Positions 8,374 to 18,007 of a stretch of 64,000 bases of DNA are shown here, piece by piece. Position 1 is the first letter of the stretch, and each line of letters begins with the position of its first letter. This DNA comes from Oxynema aestuarii AP17. GTDB taxonomy: Bacteria; Cyanobacteriota; Cyanobacteriia; Cyanobacteriales; Laspinemataceae. The translations under genes and the position numbers were made by a program. The stretch spans positions 1,984,001-2,048,000 of the forward strand of contig NZ_CP051167.1 of the NCBI RefSeq assembly GCF_012295525.1. The letters run 5' to 3'. The notes below the pieces were generated by a model, which had not been told where the DNA came from, made no database searches, and saw nothing but the letters and a program-made list of their open reading frames with translations.

Positions 8374-10725
8374 TTATCGATTCATCAGTTGTCGGGCCTC
8401 CGGACCGGGACTGTAGCCATATCCGTAGTTCGCCATATCCGAATCGTCGAGAATCTGAGGCGTCAGCAAGACGATCACTTCCGCCCGTTCGTTAGTTTTA
8501 TTGGTACTGCGGAATAAGGAGCCAATTAAAGGTAAATCACCCAAAATCGGGACTTTACTCACCGTCGTCCGGTCTTGGTCTTGAATAATCCCCGAAACAA
8601 TCAAAGTTTGACCGTCGCGTAAGCGAATCGTACCTGAGTCAAGACTTCGGGTTTGAACGAGAGTGACAAACCCTCCACCTCCTGTATCTTGTTGTCCGAT
8701 AGGAGAACTGACCGTTGGATTTAACCGAAGTGACACGAAGCCATTATCGTCAATCCGTTCGACTGCCACATCTAGAGTCAGTCCGACATCTGCAAATTGA
8801 GCATTTCGGGTTTCGCGAGTTCCAGCATTGGTGTCAGTAAAGACAACTTCAATACTTTCAACAACTTGTTGGGTGAGTGCAACGCTGGCTTGTTGACCCT
8901 CTTGTACCACCAGGGTCGGATCGGTCAAGATCTTGGCATTCCGACTGAGAATCTGCGCTTGCAGAGTAGCTAAGAAACGCTGGGGATATTTGAACAACCC
9001 AGGCAAACTAAATTCAGCGCTACCGACTTCAATATTGCCATCGTTATCCACTGTAAAAACTTCGTAATCCGAGACGCGAACCCGCAAGGGGTTGTTACTC
9101 ACCGGAGGAAGGGGACGCAAGAACAGTCCGCCCGATCCTGGAGCAGTCAGAGGGACATTAATCGTATTTTCGCGATCGAATTGGGTCTCACCTTGGATGG
9201 GGTTGTTAATTACGGGAGGAACGATCAAACCTTGGGTCGCCGAAGCCCGACTCGGGGGATTATAGCCGCCAAAGTTAACGGCTGCCGCTCCACCATCATT
9301 GACAAAAAAGGTGTCGTTAATTCCAAAGGAGAAACTGGTATTAAATTCGTCGCTATTGCTGAGGTTGACGTCAATTACCTTGACATTGACGGCCACTTGT
9401 CGCTGACGGACATCGAGTTGACTCAGCATCGCCGTCGCTAATTGCACCTTGCTCGGCGGCCCGACAATCGTGATCGAGTTCGTGCGCTCGTCACCAGAGA
9501 TTAAAACCCCTTTTAAAGGTAAAGCGGCATATCCGACATAAGGCTCTTCAAGACTATCTGCTGCGAGCAATTCAACTCGGGTTGTGGTGTTCGTGAATTG
9601 CTGAGCCGTCGCTCCTTCCCCAGTGGTCACGATTTGGGTGGTCGTACTGACTTCATTGCGTTCTGCCCCTTGAGCAACTAAGAAGTTCAAAGTGGGCAAA
9701 AGTTCGAGTTGATTGAGTCTGAGGGTACGGGTAACGACGTTGCGGGCGCTATCGGGGAGGCGTGGGCCGACAAAGATGGTCGATCCAACTCGATTAGATT
9801 CAAGTTCTGCCAAGCGCAGAATGTAGTTAAAAACGTCGTTAATACTTTCGTCTTGAATGTCGAGGGAAATCGTGCGCGTACCGATTTCTACCGCTTCGGT
9901 ACTTTCTTCGCTGAGTTCGCCAAAATCACGAGTGACTGACGTTCTTGGGGCACCTGGATCTTCACTGGTATCGTAACCGGGAACGTAAGCGAGGTTGAGT
10001 CCGGCGGCTCTGGCGAGTAAGGCGAGGACGTCTCTAACGGGGGCGTCGCGCAAGACGAGGCGATCGATCCGTTCCCCCGTACCGAGATTGATAGCTTCTA
10101 CGCCGGGAATGACATTAGAAATAGCGATGTCACCGACGGGAGGGGCGACGGCGCGGGGTAAAAACGGGGGCGGTTGTTGCTGGCTGACTCTGCCGTTGTT
10201 GGCGGTGGGTAAGCCGTCGATGGTGACGTCTGGATTGGGAACCATCACGTCCGGCTGTCGTTGAGCCGTCGAGGGAGGGGGTGGGGGGGTGGTGGTGCTG
10301 GGAACGGCTGCGGTGTTGCCGCCTGTGGTGTAGCCGAGTAAAATTCCGCCGGAGTTGGCTTGGTCGATGGTCACTTGGGGGGGGCTATTGCTCCCGGTGA
10401 CGACGACGCGGATGCTATTGGCATCGAGGGGGGTAACGACGACGGATGTAATTCCGGGGGCGGGGTTGTTTTCCCGGAAGCTCTGACCGCCGGGTAAGCT
10501 GAGCTGGGCGTTGACGATATCGGCGACGACATCGTTACCGCGATTGACTGTAAAGACTTGGGGACGATCGCCCCCACTGCCCTCAAGGATGACTTCGACG
10601 CCGCCGCCACTTGGATTCAAGCGCACTCCGGTCACTTGCGTGGGTTGCGCCCAGGCGGGCTGGGCGATCGCGATCGCGATCGCGCTGGCTCCAAAAAGAT
10701 AACCGAGTGCTAATTCCTGTCTCAC
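8374..10725 (-). CDS. pilQ: Type IV pilus secretin PilQ with AMIN domain
   Basis: PilQ is the outer-membrane secretin through which the type IV pilus exits; in cyanobacteria it serves motility and DNA uptake. The 783-aa product starts at a GTG (10725) behind a GGGAGG site. It has a signal peptide ending PAWAQP, an N-terminal AMIN domain (about residues 30-130), a Pro-rich linker, an STN/secretin N1-type segment (DAPVRDVLALLARAAGLNL, about 230), repeated secretin-N domains, and the C-terminal secretin core (VPILGDLPLIGSLFRST and VIVLLTPQI near the end). It is the last gene of pilM-N-O-Q, with 181 nt between pilO and pilQ. The AMIN domain matches the one in the TonB receptor at 22554. Confidence 0.95.
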   Translation of the reverse strand: MRQELALGYLFGASAIAIAIAQPAWAQPTQVTGVRLNPSGGGVEVILEGSGGDRPQVFTVNRGNDVVADIVNAQLSLPGGQSFRENNPAPGITSVVVTPLDANSIRVVVTGSNSPPQVTIDQANSGGILLGYTTGGNTAAVPSTTTPPPPPSTAQRQPDVMVPNPDVTIDGLPTANNGRVSQQQPPPFLPRAVAPPVGDIAISNVIPGVEAINLGTGERIDRLVLRDAPVRDVLALLARAAGLNLAYVPGYDTSEDPGAPRTSVTRDFGELSEESTEAVEIGTRTISLDIQDESINDVFNYILRLAELESNRVGSTIFVGPRLPDSARNVVTRTLRLNQLELLPTLNFLVAQGAERNEVSTTTQIVTTGEGATAQQFTNTTTRVELLAADSLEEPYVGYAALPLKGVLISGDERTNSITIVGPPSKVQLATAMLSQLDVRQRQVAVNVKVIDVNLSNSDEFNTSFSFGINDTFFVNDGGAAAVNFGGYNPPSRASATQGLIVPPVINNPIQGETQFDRENTINVPLTAPGSGGLFLRPLPPVSNNPLRVRVSDYEVFTVDNDGNIEVGSAEFSLPGLFKYPQRFLATLQAQILSRNAKILTDPTLVVQEGQQASVALTQQVVESIEVVFTDTNAGTRETRNAQFADVGLTLDVAVERIDDNGFVSLRLNPTVSSPIGQQDTGGGGFVTLVQTRSLDSGTIRLRDGQTLIVSGIIQDQDRTTVSKVPILGDLPLIGSLFRSTNKTNERAEVIVLLTPQILDDSDMANYGYGYSPGPEARQLMNR

Positions 10726-10906
10726 CGTTCCCTCCTCCCTTCGATCTACTAAACGCTAATGAAATTTCCAACCATGAAAACGATAACGGTTTAGTCGCTA
10801 GTCTGAAGCGATCGCCCGCAATTGTCAATCAATGATGAGGCAATTTTTGTTTTTCGCAACATTCCCTTCACCGACGGCGATCGCCTTTCAAGAAAACCAA
10901 ACCCCT

Positions 10907-11761
10907 TTACTGATTTTCTTCGCCTTCCCCTTCCTCTTTCGGAGGTGGCGGAGCGGCCAGTTTTTGCAACTCTTCTTGAGATTTCGGCACGATCGCCAAT
11001 AACTTAAACGACGTATTCAGTTTGGGCGTTTCTTGTCCTGTAATTTGGCCGCTCGGATCGACAAAAATCTTCTGACTTTCGGGAGTCAATTCGGAGGTGA
11101 ATTGGTCGATCGCGATCAATTGTTGCAGCCGTTCGATATCTCTGAGCGTTTCCCGAGTCTGCTCGAAATTCCCCTGCATTTTCAACTCGCGGCTAGTCCC
11201 TTCGATCGCCTGAGACAGACTTAACGAAGCTGCCGTCGGTGCGGCGGCTGCGTTGTCGCCCTCTGCTCCCCCCGAAGATTGATTGGCAGCAGCTTGGTTT
11301 CCTCCGGCAGCTCCCGCCTCAAAAATCCAAGCATTATCCAATTTTTCTTGAGGTTTAAATAACTCTAATTTCGCCCCTTGCTTCGGCTTGACGATCGCGT
11401 TGATATCGAGCAACAACGTTTCTAAACCGCCTTGCTGCGAAAATAACGCCAATACATTTTCTTTACGCTGTTTGACCTCTTCCAAATTATTGCGGGCAGC
11501 TTCCAACCTTTTCACCCGCTCTTTCGTCGCTTCGATCTCTCCTGTTTTACTGTCGATCGAAGCTTTCAGCTCTTGATTTTGGCTCAATGCGGGCAGCAGC
11601 AACTTCCACACCAAAACCCCAGCCAAAGCGGCGCCGAGTACCCCAAAAGCAATCCCTTGAATTTTGGGCGTTAACACCACTCCGGCAAACACAATACTAC
11701 CCGGAGGAGGGGGAGCCTCTTGCGGCTCTTCCATCGGTATAAACTCGTCACTGAATGTCAT
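10907..11761 (-). CDS. pilO: Type IV pilus assembly protein PilO
   Basis: PilO is an inner membrane alignment-complex protein that dimerises with PilN in the periplasm. The 284-aa sequence has a Pro-rich cytoplasmic tail, one membrane helix (about residues 36-54, IAFGVLGAALAGVLVWKLLL), a coiled coil (about 60-105, KASIDSKTGEIEATKERVKR), and a ferredoxin-like periplasmic part with an alanine/asparagine-rich insertion. The ATG at 11761 overlaps the pilN stop by 4 nt (ATGA), so the two are translationally coupled. Sequence conservation of PilO is low; the assignment relies on topology and operon position. Confidence 0.88.
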   Translation of the reverse strand: MTFSDEFIPMEEPQEAPPPPGSIVFAGVVLTPKIQGIAFGVLGAALAGVLVWKLLLPALSQNQELKASIDSKTGEIEATKERVKRLEAARNNLEEVKQRKENVLALFSQQGGLETLLLDINAIVKPKQGAKLELFKPQEKLDNAWIFEAGAAGGNQAAANQSSGGAEGDNAAAAPTAASLSLSQAIEGTSRELKMQGNFEQTRETLRDIERLQQLIAIDQFTSELTPESQKIFVDPSGQITGQETPKLNTSFKLLAIVPKSQEELQKLAAPPPPKEEGEGEENQ

Positions 11762-12567
11762 CGTTCGAGTACCCCCAATCCTTCAAGTGTTTTAATCCGA
11801 GTGGTCAGACCGTCAGCTCCATTGCGTTGGAGTTCGGCCAGCATGGTAGCGGCTGGTGCATTGCTCACCCGCGCCGTAATCGTATACTGCACGACTTTGG
11901 GCAGTTGAAACCCGTCCGGAGGACAAGTCACGTCCGTATCTTCAAACTTTTTATCGCATTCGATCGCCGTGGGATTGTCAACCAATTCGGCGACCACCAG
12001 TTCGGTCTGTTCGTCTACAAAAAACGGCGAGCTTTTCAGGGTCAGTACGAAGTCGTTGACCTCATCAAAGGACCGCGACAAGCCGGAAATTGTCACTTCT
12101 TGTCTGACAATACTCCAGGGCGAATCGCTTTGAATCTCGTCCCCTTCGGCTTTGTCGAGGGTATGCTCCATTTTGCTCACCTGAACCCCGACGGGAACTT
12201 GTTCGCGCAATTCTTGCAACAAAGCCGAGAGCGGTTTGAGCGAGGTATTAAAAATATTGGCAAAAAATGTAACTTGAGTCTGAATTTGTTGGATTTCGGC
12301 ATTAATGGCTTCGAGTTCTTGAACCCCTTTGCCCAAACCGTCGAGTTCGCTTTGGAGTTGGGCTTCTTCTTGGCGCAAGCGACTGTTATCGCCTTCGATA
12401 AACGCCCAAAATCCTAAGACTAAAGCAATAGAAGCCACCCCGGCTCCCAGTCCGATCAGTTGGATCGTGCGGTCTTTCCCGGTGGAGGGCGCACTCCCCC
12501 GAGGGGCTTTGGGTTCTTGCCTAAACCCGGGGCGATCGTTGAGAAAATTAATATCTAGACTGTACAT
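11758..12567 (-). CDS. pilN: Type IV pilus assembly protein PilN
   Basis: PilN links cytoplasmic PilM to the periplasmic alignment complex. It begins MYSLDINFLNDRP, matching the conserved PilN N-terminal motif (…INLLxxRP type) that docks into PilM. One membrane helix follows at about residues 35-57, then a coiled coil (NSRLRQEEAQLQSELDGLGK) and the periplasmic domain with VTISGLSRSFDEVNDFV. The product is 269 aa. It starts 6 nt after pilM and overlaps pilO by 4 nt. Confidence 0.92.
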   Translation of the reverse strand: MYSLDINFLNDRPGFRQEPKAPRGSAPSTGKDRTIQLIGLGAGVASIALVLGFWAFIEGDNSRLRQEEAQLQSELDGLGKGVQELEAINAEIQQIQTQVTFFANIFNTSLKPLSALLQELREQVPVGVQVSKMEHTLDKAEGDEIQSDSPWSIVRQEVTISGLSRSFDEVNDFVLTLKSSPFFVDEQTELVVAELVDNPTAIECDKKFEDTDVTCPPDGFQLPKVVQYTITARVSNAPAATMLAELQRNGADGLTTRIKTLEGLGVLER

Positions 12568-12573
12568 GGTCTT

Positions 12574-13686
12574 TTAGGTCTCCCGCATGGCTAACCCCAG
12601 CACGACTCCCAATCCCGGGCGCTGCAACAGGGGTAATTGTTCTTCATCGACTTGTAAAGCGAGATTCTCTACCGGATCGATGACCGTGGTGAGCAAACTC
12701 AATCGTTGATTGAAAAATTCGTCAATGCCACCGATCGCGGCACCCGGTCCGGCGAGCATGAGTTGCGAGACTTCGAGCCCGTCACTCTGATTGACATAAA
12801 AATCGATCGACCGCCGCAGTTCGTCGGCCAGCTCGGACAGAATTTTAATCATGGCCTGGGTTCCGGGGTTATTTCCCCCCATTTTACCCGAGCCGGAAAT
12901 TTCTGACGGGTTGGCGGGAATGTTCATACCTTGGAGCATGTCTGTATTGCGCGACGGCGGTAGGTTCATCGCTTGAGATAAGGCGGTCTGCACTTGGTAC
13001 ATCCCGATCGTAATCGTGCGGGAAAATTGGGGGATACCATCGACGACGATCGCGATTTCCGTGCTGTCAAATTGTAAGTCGGCAATGACGACGGCTTCTT
13101 CTGGAGCTAACTGTAGCAGTTGGTTGCGAATTGTTCGCAGCAGGGCAAAACTGGTTAAGTCGAGAACGTCGATTTTTAAACCCGCTTCCTGAAACGTATT
13201 CAAATAAGTATCGGTGACTTCTTTGCGGGTGGCGACGAGCAGCACTTGGACTTTATCGATCCCATCTTCGTCGGTAAATTCCCCCAGAGGTTGATAGTCT
13301 ACATCCGCTTCTTCTCTCGGGAAAGGCAAATACAATCCCGCTTCTTGGTTCATGTATTCGCGCATTTCTTCGGCGTTTTCTAACAAGTCTTTAGGAACGG
13401 GTAAAATTCGGATCGTTCCTTCTCTCGCGGGGATGGCTGTCGCGACACTTTTCGGCTTGATATTGTGTTCGGCGAGGGTATCGTGCAAGAGCAACGCCAG
13501 TTCGGGAGGGTCGGCAATTAACCCTTCTTGAATCACCCCTTCAGGGACTTCGGCAGTGGCGTAAACTTCCAATTTATATCCCGGTCCGGAGGGGCGTAGT
13601 TGCACGATATTAATCCGTTCGGGGGCGATTTCCACGCCGATGCCACTAGACCCTTTTGAAAAAAGACGTTTTAAGGCTTGAATCAC
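12574..13686 (-). CDS. pilM: Type IV pilus assembly ATPase-like protein PilM
   Basis: PilM is an actin/FtsA-like cytoplasmic ring protein of the type IV pilus machine. The 370-aa sequence has GIGVEIAPERINIVQL (phosphate-1-like strand, residues 17-32), VVIADLQFDSTEIAIVVDG (phosphate-2, about 194-212) and LMLAGPGAAIGGIDEFF (adenosine motif, about 308-324). A GTG at 13686 is the start, chosen because it lies 5 nt after an AGGAG site and is followed by MIQALKRLFSK. It heads the pilM-N-O-Q operon; a hairpin lies just upstream. No pilP follows pilO, which is the usual cyanobacterial arrangement. Confidence 0.95.
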   Translation of the reverse strand: MIQALKRLFSKGSSGIGVEIAPERINIVQLRPSGPGYKLEVYATAEVPEGVIQEGLIADPPELALLLHDTLAEHNIKPKSVATAIPAREGTIRILPVPKDLLENAEEMREYMNQEAGLYLPFPREEADVDYQPLGEFTDEDGIDKVQVLLVATRKEVTDTYLNTFQEAGLKIDVLDLTSFALLRTIRNQLLQLAPEEAVVIADLQFDSTEIAIVVDGIPQFSRTITIGMYQVQTALSQAMNLPPSRNTDMLQGMNIPANPSEISGSGKMGGNNPGTQAMIKILSELADELRRSIDFYVNQSDGLEVSQLMLAGPGAAIGGIDEFFNQRLSLLTTVIDPVENLALQVDEEQLPLLQRPGLGVVLGLAMRET

Positions 13687-13701
13687 GTAAATCTCCTGGA
13701 T

Positions 13702-13740
13702 GGTTGGAAGCCCTGCTTCTTTAAAGCAGGGAGGAAAACC
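13702..13740. repeat. Hairpin resembling an IS200/IS605 end, in the pilM leader
   Basis: CCCTGCTT (13711-13718) and AAGCAGGG (13724-13731) form a perfect 8-bp stem within GGTT...AACC outer bases. The flank GGAAGCCC...GGGAGG resembles the right-end hairpin after the tnpB gene at 63331 (GGAAGCCCC...GGGGTAG). It could be a solo IS end or MITE, or a leader structure of the pil transcript, since it lies 16 nt upstream of the pilM start. Confidence 0.4.
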
Positions 13741-14323
13741 GATTAAGCGCAGCTCGATCCGATCGGTGAAAATTAGGTAGGGTTACCCCTGCGATCGCGA
13801 TCGTTATCTCCAAAACTCCCTAAGTTGTTTAAGCGTTAGCGACCGAGCTACAAACTGGAAAGCATTCGTAGGTGTCATGACCTTGAAAACGGAGTCAGTC
13901 CAGACTGAGGCGGGTCAGCTAACGGAAGGTGAGCCATCAATCCCCTTCACTGAGCGTGCGGGGTGCGGTTGTCGTTGTATTCGCGAATGAAGGACGGATG
14001 AGCCGACGGCGATCGCCCGGGGGACGGAGATGACCGACGCTATCAATACGATTATGCCCACGGCGGTGACGATCGCCATCGCGCGGGGCATTCTCTGGGT
14101 CGATCTGGGAGTTGGGCGGTCGGACGATCGCCTGTCGAGGGCTGTTTCCAACCGCGATCTCGAATTGTTCGCTAGGGTAGCAAAAACAAAAACGATCGTC
14201 TTGTCTGCCACCGAGGGGCGATCGCCGCGCTTAAAGCTAAACTGACAACAGTCCGCCGCGATCGCGCGCGTCAGGCGGGTTGTATTGTGGCAAAAACGAG
14301 TTGTCCGAGGAACGAGACCGACC
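13741..14323. other. Intergenic region between pilM and the ABC lipoprotein gene
   Basis: No gene is recognised. A plus-strand frame is open from about 13784 to 13989 (about 65 codons, including NWKAFVGVMTLKTESVQTEA) without a convincing start; it could be the tail of a decayed gene. The minus strand has an open frame 13915-14325 with one hydrophobic stretch, judged accidental. Both the pil operon promoter and the promoter of the gene at 14324 must lie here. Confidence 0.4.
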
Positions 14324-15616
14324 ATGAAAACCTGGAAAAGGTTCGCAACGTTTGCACTGTTGGGAATGCTGCTCAGTTGGGCGATCGCCGCCTGTACCCC
14401 CGGCCCGGATTCCCCGTCGGATTCCGCTTCGGATCGCCCTCAAGTCGAATTCTGGACGATGCAACTTCAGCCCCAGTTTACCGACTATTTCGACCGGGCG
14501 ATCGCCACGTTTGAAGCGGAAAACCCGGATCTGCAAGTGCGCTGGGTTGACGTTCCTTGGTCGGCGATGGAAAGCAAAATTTTAGCTGCCGTTTCCGCCA
14601 AAACCGCCCCGGATGTGGTCAATCTCAACCCGAATTTTGCTACCCTCCTTGCAGGTCGCAACGCTTGGTTAGATCTCGATTCTAAGCTCTCGCCAGAGGA
14701 TCGTCAGCAATATTTACCCAATATCTGGAAAGCTAGCACCCTTGGGGATAACAGTTTCGGCATTCCCTGGTACGTCACCACTCGCATCACGATCTACAAT
14801 AGCGACCTGTTCCAACAAGCGGAAATCGCCCAACCCCCGACCACTTACGCCGAACTCGCCGAAGTCGCCCGCCAAGTCCGCGAAAAAACGGGAAAATATG
14901 CCTTTTTCGTCACCTTCGTTCCCGGCGACTCTGGGGAAGTCCTCGAATCGATGGTGCAAATGGGAGTCACCCTGGTCGATGACGACGGTAACGCCGCCTT
15001 CAATACTCCCGAAGGTCAAGCGGCTTTTCAATATTGGGTCGATTTGTTCAAAGCCGGGTTATTACCTCGGGAAGTCTTAACCCAAGGACACCGCCAAGCA
15101 GTCCAACTCTACCAAGCTGGAGAAATCGCCTTACTCGGTTCCGGTCCGCAATTTTTCCAAACGATCGAACAAAATGCTCCCGAAATTGCCCGCGTTTCGG
15201 CAGCCGCGCCCCAAATTACCGGGAAAACGGGTAAAAAAGCGGCGGCGGTGATGAATTTAGTCATTCCCCAGGATAGCGATCGCCCGGACGACGCCCTCAA
15301 ATTTGCGTTATTTGTCACCAATCCCGAAAATCAGCTTGCTTTTGCCAAAGCGGCGAACGTCCTGCCTTCGACGGCGGCTTCTTTAGCCGATCCTTACTTC
15401 CAAGACCTGCCGGAAAATGCCTCGGCCCTCGATCGCGCGCGCATCATCAGCGCCGCCGAACTCGCCGACGCCGAGTCGTTAATCCCCGCTATTGAAGGGG
15501 TTCAGCAATTGCAAAAGATTATTTACGATAATTTGCAAGCGGCGATGTTGGACGAGAAAACCATCGATCGCGCGATCGCGGATGCTGCGGAACAATGGAA
15601 CAGTCGGGGATTTTAG
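14324..15616 (+). CDS. ABC transporter sugar-type solute-binding lipoprotein
   Basis: A 430-aa family 1 extracellular solute-binding protein. The start is the ATG at 14324 rather than the in-frame codon at 14285, because it gives a proper lipoprotein signal: MKTWKR, a hydrophobic core, then a lipobox ending AIAAC with the lipidated Cys about residue 24. VEFWTMQLQPQF, VDVPWSAMESKILAA and APDVVNLNPNFATLL are typical of sugar/glycerol-3-phosphate binding proteins of the MalE/UgpB type. No permease or ATPase genes are adjacent, so the partner proteins are encoded elsewhere. Substrate not determined. Confidence 0.87.
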   Translation: MKTWKRFATFALLGMLLSWAIAACTPGPDSPSDSASDRPQVEFWTMQLQPQFTDYFDRAIATFEAENPDLQVRWVDVPWSAMESKILAAVSAKTAPDVVNLNPNFATLLAGRNAWLDLDSKLSPEDRQQYLPNIWKASTLGDNSFGIPWYVTTRITIYNSDLFQQAEIAQPPTTYAELAEVARQVREKTGKYAFFVTFVPGDSGEVLESMVQMGVTLVDDDGNAAFNTPEGQAAFQYWVDLFKAGLLPREVLTQGHRQAVQLYQAGEIALLGSGPQFFQTIEQNAPEIARVSAAAPQITGKTGKKAAAVMNLVIPQDSDRPDDALKFALFVTNPENQLAFAKAANVLPSTAASLADPYFQDLPENASALDRARIISAAELADAESLIPAIEGVQQLQKIIYDNLQAAMLDEKTIDRAIADAAEQWNSRGF

Positions 15617-15648
15617 ATCGAGCCGGTTAAATTTTAAAATGCAGGGAT

Positions 15649-15679
15649 TGTAAGGACACGATATTGCCGTGTCCTTACA
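15649..15679. repeat. Small palindromic dispersed repeat
   Basis: TGTAAGGACACG (15649-15660) and CGTGTCCTTACA (15668-15679) form a perfect 12-bp stem with a 7-nt loop. A close relative lies at 39266-39294. Its position between two converging genes (stop codons at 15616 and 15700) would let it act as a bidirectional terminator. Confidence 0.7.
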
Positions 15680-15699
15680 GGGATTTAGCACCGTGTTTC

Positions 15700-16962
15700 T
15701 CAGCGCATTTTGCCTAAAAAATAACCCAATAAATAGAGAGAACCGCATAAAATAGTCAAACTCTCTTCTAGGTCGATCGCCGCTTCTAAGGCGGGGATAA
15801 CGTCGGGGAAACAGCGAATCTCGGCTAAATCCGGGCAAATTTGGGCGGCTAATTCCGCTAACTCCTCGGGGATGGCGCTGCTGTGGTCCGGGACGGGGAC
15901 GAGATATAAACGATTCTGCGATCGTAATAAGGTTTTGAAAATGCCTTCGCGATCTTTTGTCGAAAGCATTCCCATCACCCAAGTTATCCGGTTTTCGGTG
16001 AAGTCCAAACGATCGACATAACGGCGCAATACTTTCGCCGCCTCGGTATTGTGAGCGCCGTCTATTAAAATTTTAGTGTTATGAAACATAAAATACTGCA
16101 ATCGTCCCGGCCATTGTGCGAGACTCATGCCTTCGACGATCGCGCGATCGTCGATGTTCCAGCCGCGATCGCGCAATACCCGGATCGCGGCGATCGCCAG
16201 GGCGGAGTTTTGCAACTGCACGTCACCGAGCAGGGGTAACGGGTATTGAATGCCCTCAGCTCGAACCCATTGGCGATCGTCCGGCGGGTCGGCGACGGGA
16301 AGGGCAGGGGCTGGAAACACTGCCGGACAGCCGAGTTCGGCGATCTTGGCTCGGACGACGGCGATCGCCTCCGAGGGCAAATTCCCCACCACCGCCGGAC
16401 AGTCCGATTTGAGGATACCCGCTTTCTCTCCGGCAATATCGGCCAAGGTCGGCCCGAGACGCTGCCAGTGTTCCCAGCCGATCGATGTAATGACACTGAC
16501 TAAAGGGCGATCGATCGCGTTGGTCGCATCCAAGCGTCCGCCGAGTCCGACTTCCATCACGGCGACATCGACCCCTTCCCGGGCGAAGTGCAGCCAAGCG
16601 GCGGCGGTAATCACTTCAAATTGGGTGGGGGTTTCGGCGTCGGGGGCAATCGCATCTCTTACTTGAGATAATACTTCTGTTAATTTCGGTTCGGAAATCG
16701 GGCGATCGTCGATACAAATTCGTTCCGTCCAGTCGATTAAGTGCGGTGAAGTATAGCGACCGACGCGATAACCCGCCGCTTTGAGGATCGCCGATAAATA
16801 CGCACAAACCGATCCTTTACCGTTGGTTCCCGCCACGTGAATGAGGGGGACTTGTTGTTGCGGGTTGCCTAAATCGTCCAGTAAGCGGCGAATCCGGTCT
16901 AATCCGAGATTGACCCCGAAGCGTTCAAATTGTTTCAAAATCGAATCAATTTCGGCACTCAT
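15700..16962 (-). CDS. folC: Bifunctional folylpolyglutamate/dihydrofolate synthase
   Basis: FolC adds glutamate to dihydropteroate and to reduced folates. The nucleotide loop is IHVAGTNGKGSVCAYL (about residues 44-59), followed by GRYTSPHLIDWTERI and DVAVMEVGLGGRLDATNAI (Mg/glutamate region), GWEHWQRLG, and the C-terminal ILIDGAHNTEAAKVL. I take the start as the ATG at 16962 (MSAEIDSILKQFERFG); the in-frame codon at 17010 adds 16 residues with no family counterpart. The 420-aa length is normal. It is convergent with the ABC lipoprotein gene and divergent from yhhQ. Confidence 0.93.
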   Translation of the reverse strand: MSAEIDSILKQFERFGVNLGLDRIRRLLDDLGNPQQQVPLIHVAGTNGKGSVCAYLSAILKAAGYRVGRYTSPHLIDWTERICIDDRPISEPKLTEVLSQVRDAIAPDAETPTQFEVITAAAWLHFAREGVDVAVMEVGLGGRLDATNAIDRPLVSVITSIGWEHWQRLGPTLADIAGEKAGILKSDCPAVVGNLPSEAIAVVRAKIAELGCPAVFPAPALPVADPPDDRQWVRAEGIQYPLPLLGDVQLQNSALAIAAIRVLRDRGWNIDDRAIVEGMSLAQWPGRLQYFMFHNTKILIDGAHNTEAAKVLRRYVDRLDFTENRITWVMGMLSTKDREGIFKTLLRSQNRLYLVPVPDHSSAIPEELAELAAQICPDLAEIRCFPDVIPALEAAIDLEESLTILCGSLYLLGYFLGKMR

Positions 16963-17038
16963 GCGATAATATTCAATCCTCAATCTGTTGACTTGACTCG
17001 GCGATCGCACCTCCTCAAACTCTTTACTCTATCTTAAA

Positions 17039-17737
17039 ATGCTTATGTCCGATCGTAAAAAGACTTATTCAATTTGGTTTGTTGCTATCGTCGCCCTTTT
17101 TATCACCTGTTTGATTACGTCTAATATTATTGCGGTTAAATTAATTGAGGTGTTCGGCTTTGTGGTGACGGCGGCGATCGTGATTTTTCCCATCAGTTAT
17201 ATTTGTGGGGATGTTTTAACTGAAGTTTACGGTTATCGCGCCACCAAACGGGTGATTTGGTTGGGATTTTTTTGCAATTTATTGGCGGTCGCGGCGATCG
17301 CGATCGCTCAAGGGTTGCCGGGGGCGTCTTTTTGGGACGGACAAGGGGCTTACAATCGGATTTTAGGTTATACGCCCCGTTTGTTGTTGGCTTCTTTTTT
17401 AGCTTATTTAATTGGGGAATTTACCAATGCGATTGTTTTAGCGAAATTGAAAGTCATCACCGGTGGTCGCTACTTGTGGATGCGAACGATTGGGTCTACT
17501 TTAGTCGGTCAAGGATTGGATTCTGTGGTTTTTGTGACGATCGCCTTTTTGGGGACGATTCCTTTCCCTGGGATGGGAGAGGCGATCGTGGTTCAATGGT
17601 TGTTTAAATCCACTTACGAAATCTTAGCTACTCCCTTGACCTATTGGGTTGTCGCTTTTCTCAAAGACCGGGAACGACTCGATGTTTACGATCGCGATTT
17701 GGCGGTCAATCCGTTTAAATTGGAGGAAGATTCGTAA
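17039..17737 (+). CDS. yhhQ: Queuosine precursor transporter (YhhQ/VUT family)
   Basis: A 232-aa polytopic inner membrane protein of the VUT/YhhQ family, which imports preQ0/preQ1 or queuosine precursors. Family features are VALFITCLITSNIIAVKLIE in the first helix, FPISYICGDVLTEVYGYRATKRVIWLG region in helices 2-3, and RYLWMRTIGSTLVGQGLDSV near the C-terminal half. Six helices are predictable by eye. A second ATG lies 6 nt downstream (17045); either could be used. It is followed by a good terminator at 17771. Confidence 0.9.
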   Translation: MLMSDRKKTYSIWFVAIVALFITCLITSNIIAVKLIEVFGFVVTAAIVIFPISYICGDVLTEVYGYRATKRVIWLGFFCNLLAVAAIAIAQGLPGASFWDGQGAYNRILGYTPRLLLASFLAYLIGEFTNAIVLAKLKVITGGRYLWMRTIGSTLVGQGLDSVVFVTIAFLGTIPFPGMGEAIVVQWLFKSTYEILATPLTYWVVAFLKDRERLDVYDRDLAVNPFKLEEDS

Positions 17738-17770
17738 GGCGATCCCAAGATGAGCAATCCGATCGTTGGG

Positions 17771-17807
17771 CGAATTCAGAAATTGCTTTCTGAATTCGGT
17801 GTTTTTA
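17771..17807 (+). terminator. Intrinsic terminator after yhhQ
   Basis: CGAATTCAGAAA (17771-17782) and TTTCTGAATTCG (17787-17798) form a perfect 12-bp stem with a TTGC loop, followed by GTGTTTTT. It lies 34 nt after the stop codon of yhhQ. The rest of 17738-18007 holds no gene. Confidence 0.8.
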
Positions 17808-18007
17808 CGAAAATGACAGGTTAAACCCTCGAATTGAGACCGTCCCACTGACTTCTACTCCTCATTTTCAATTGATTGTAGAACTCAGATAGGATCGCTA
17901 TAGCTATATTTCTCATCTCGGGACGACGGCTGATTTTTGCGATCGCATCGATAGGAGAAAGAGGATTTTTTTAGCCCTACTTTCTTAAACCCTTACCGCG
18001 ATCGCAA

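Noticed and set aside
13915-14325. 136-aa minus-strand frame with one hydrophobic stretch
   Set aside because: Arg/Thr-rich, HIP1-derived composition, no family feature, and it overlaps the promoter and start of the gene at 14324.
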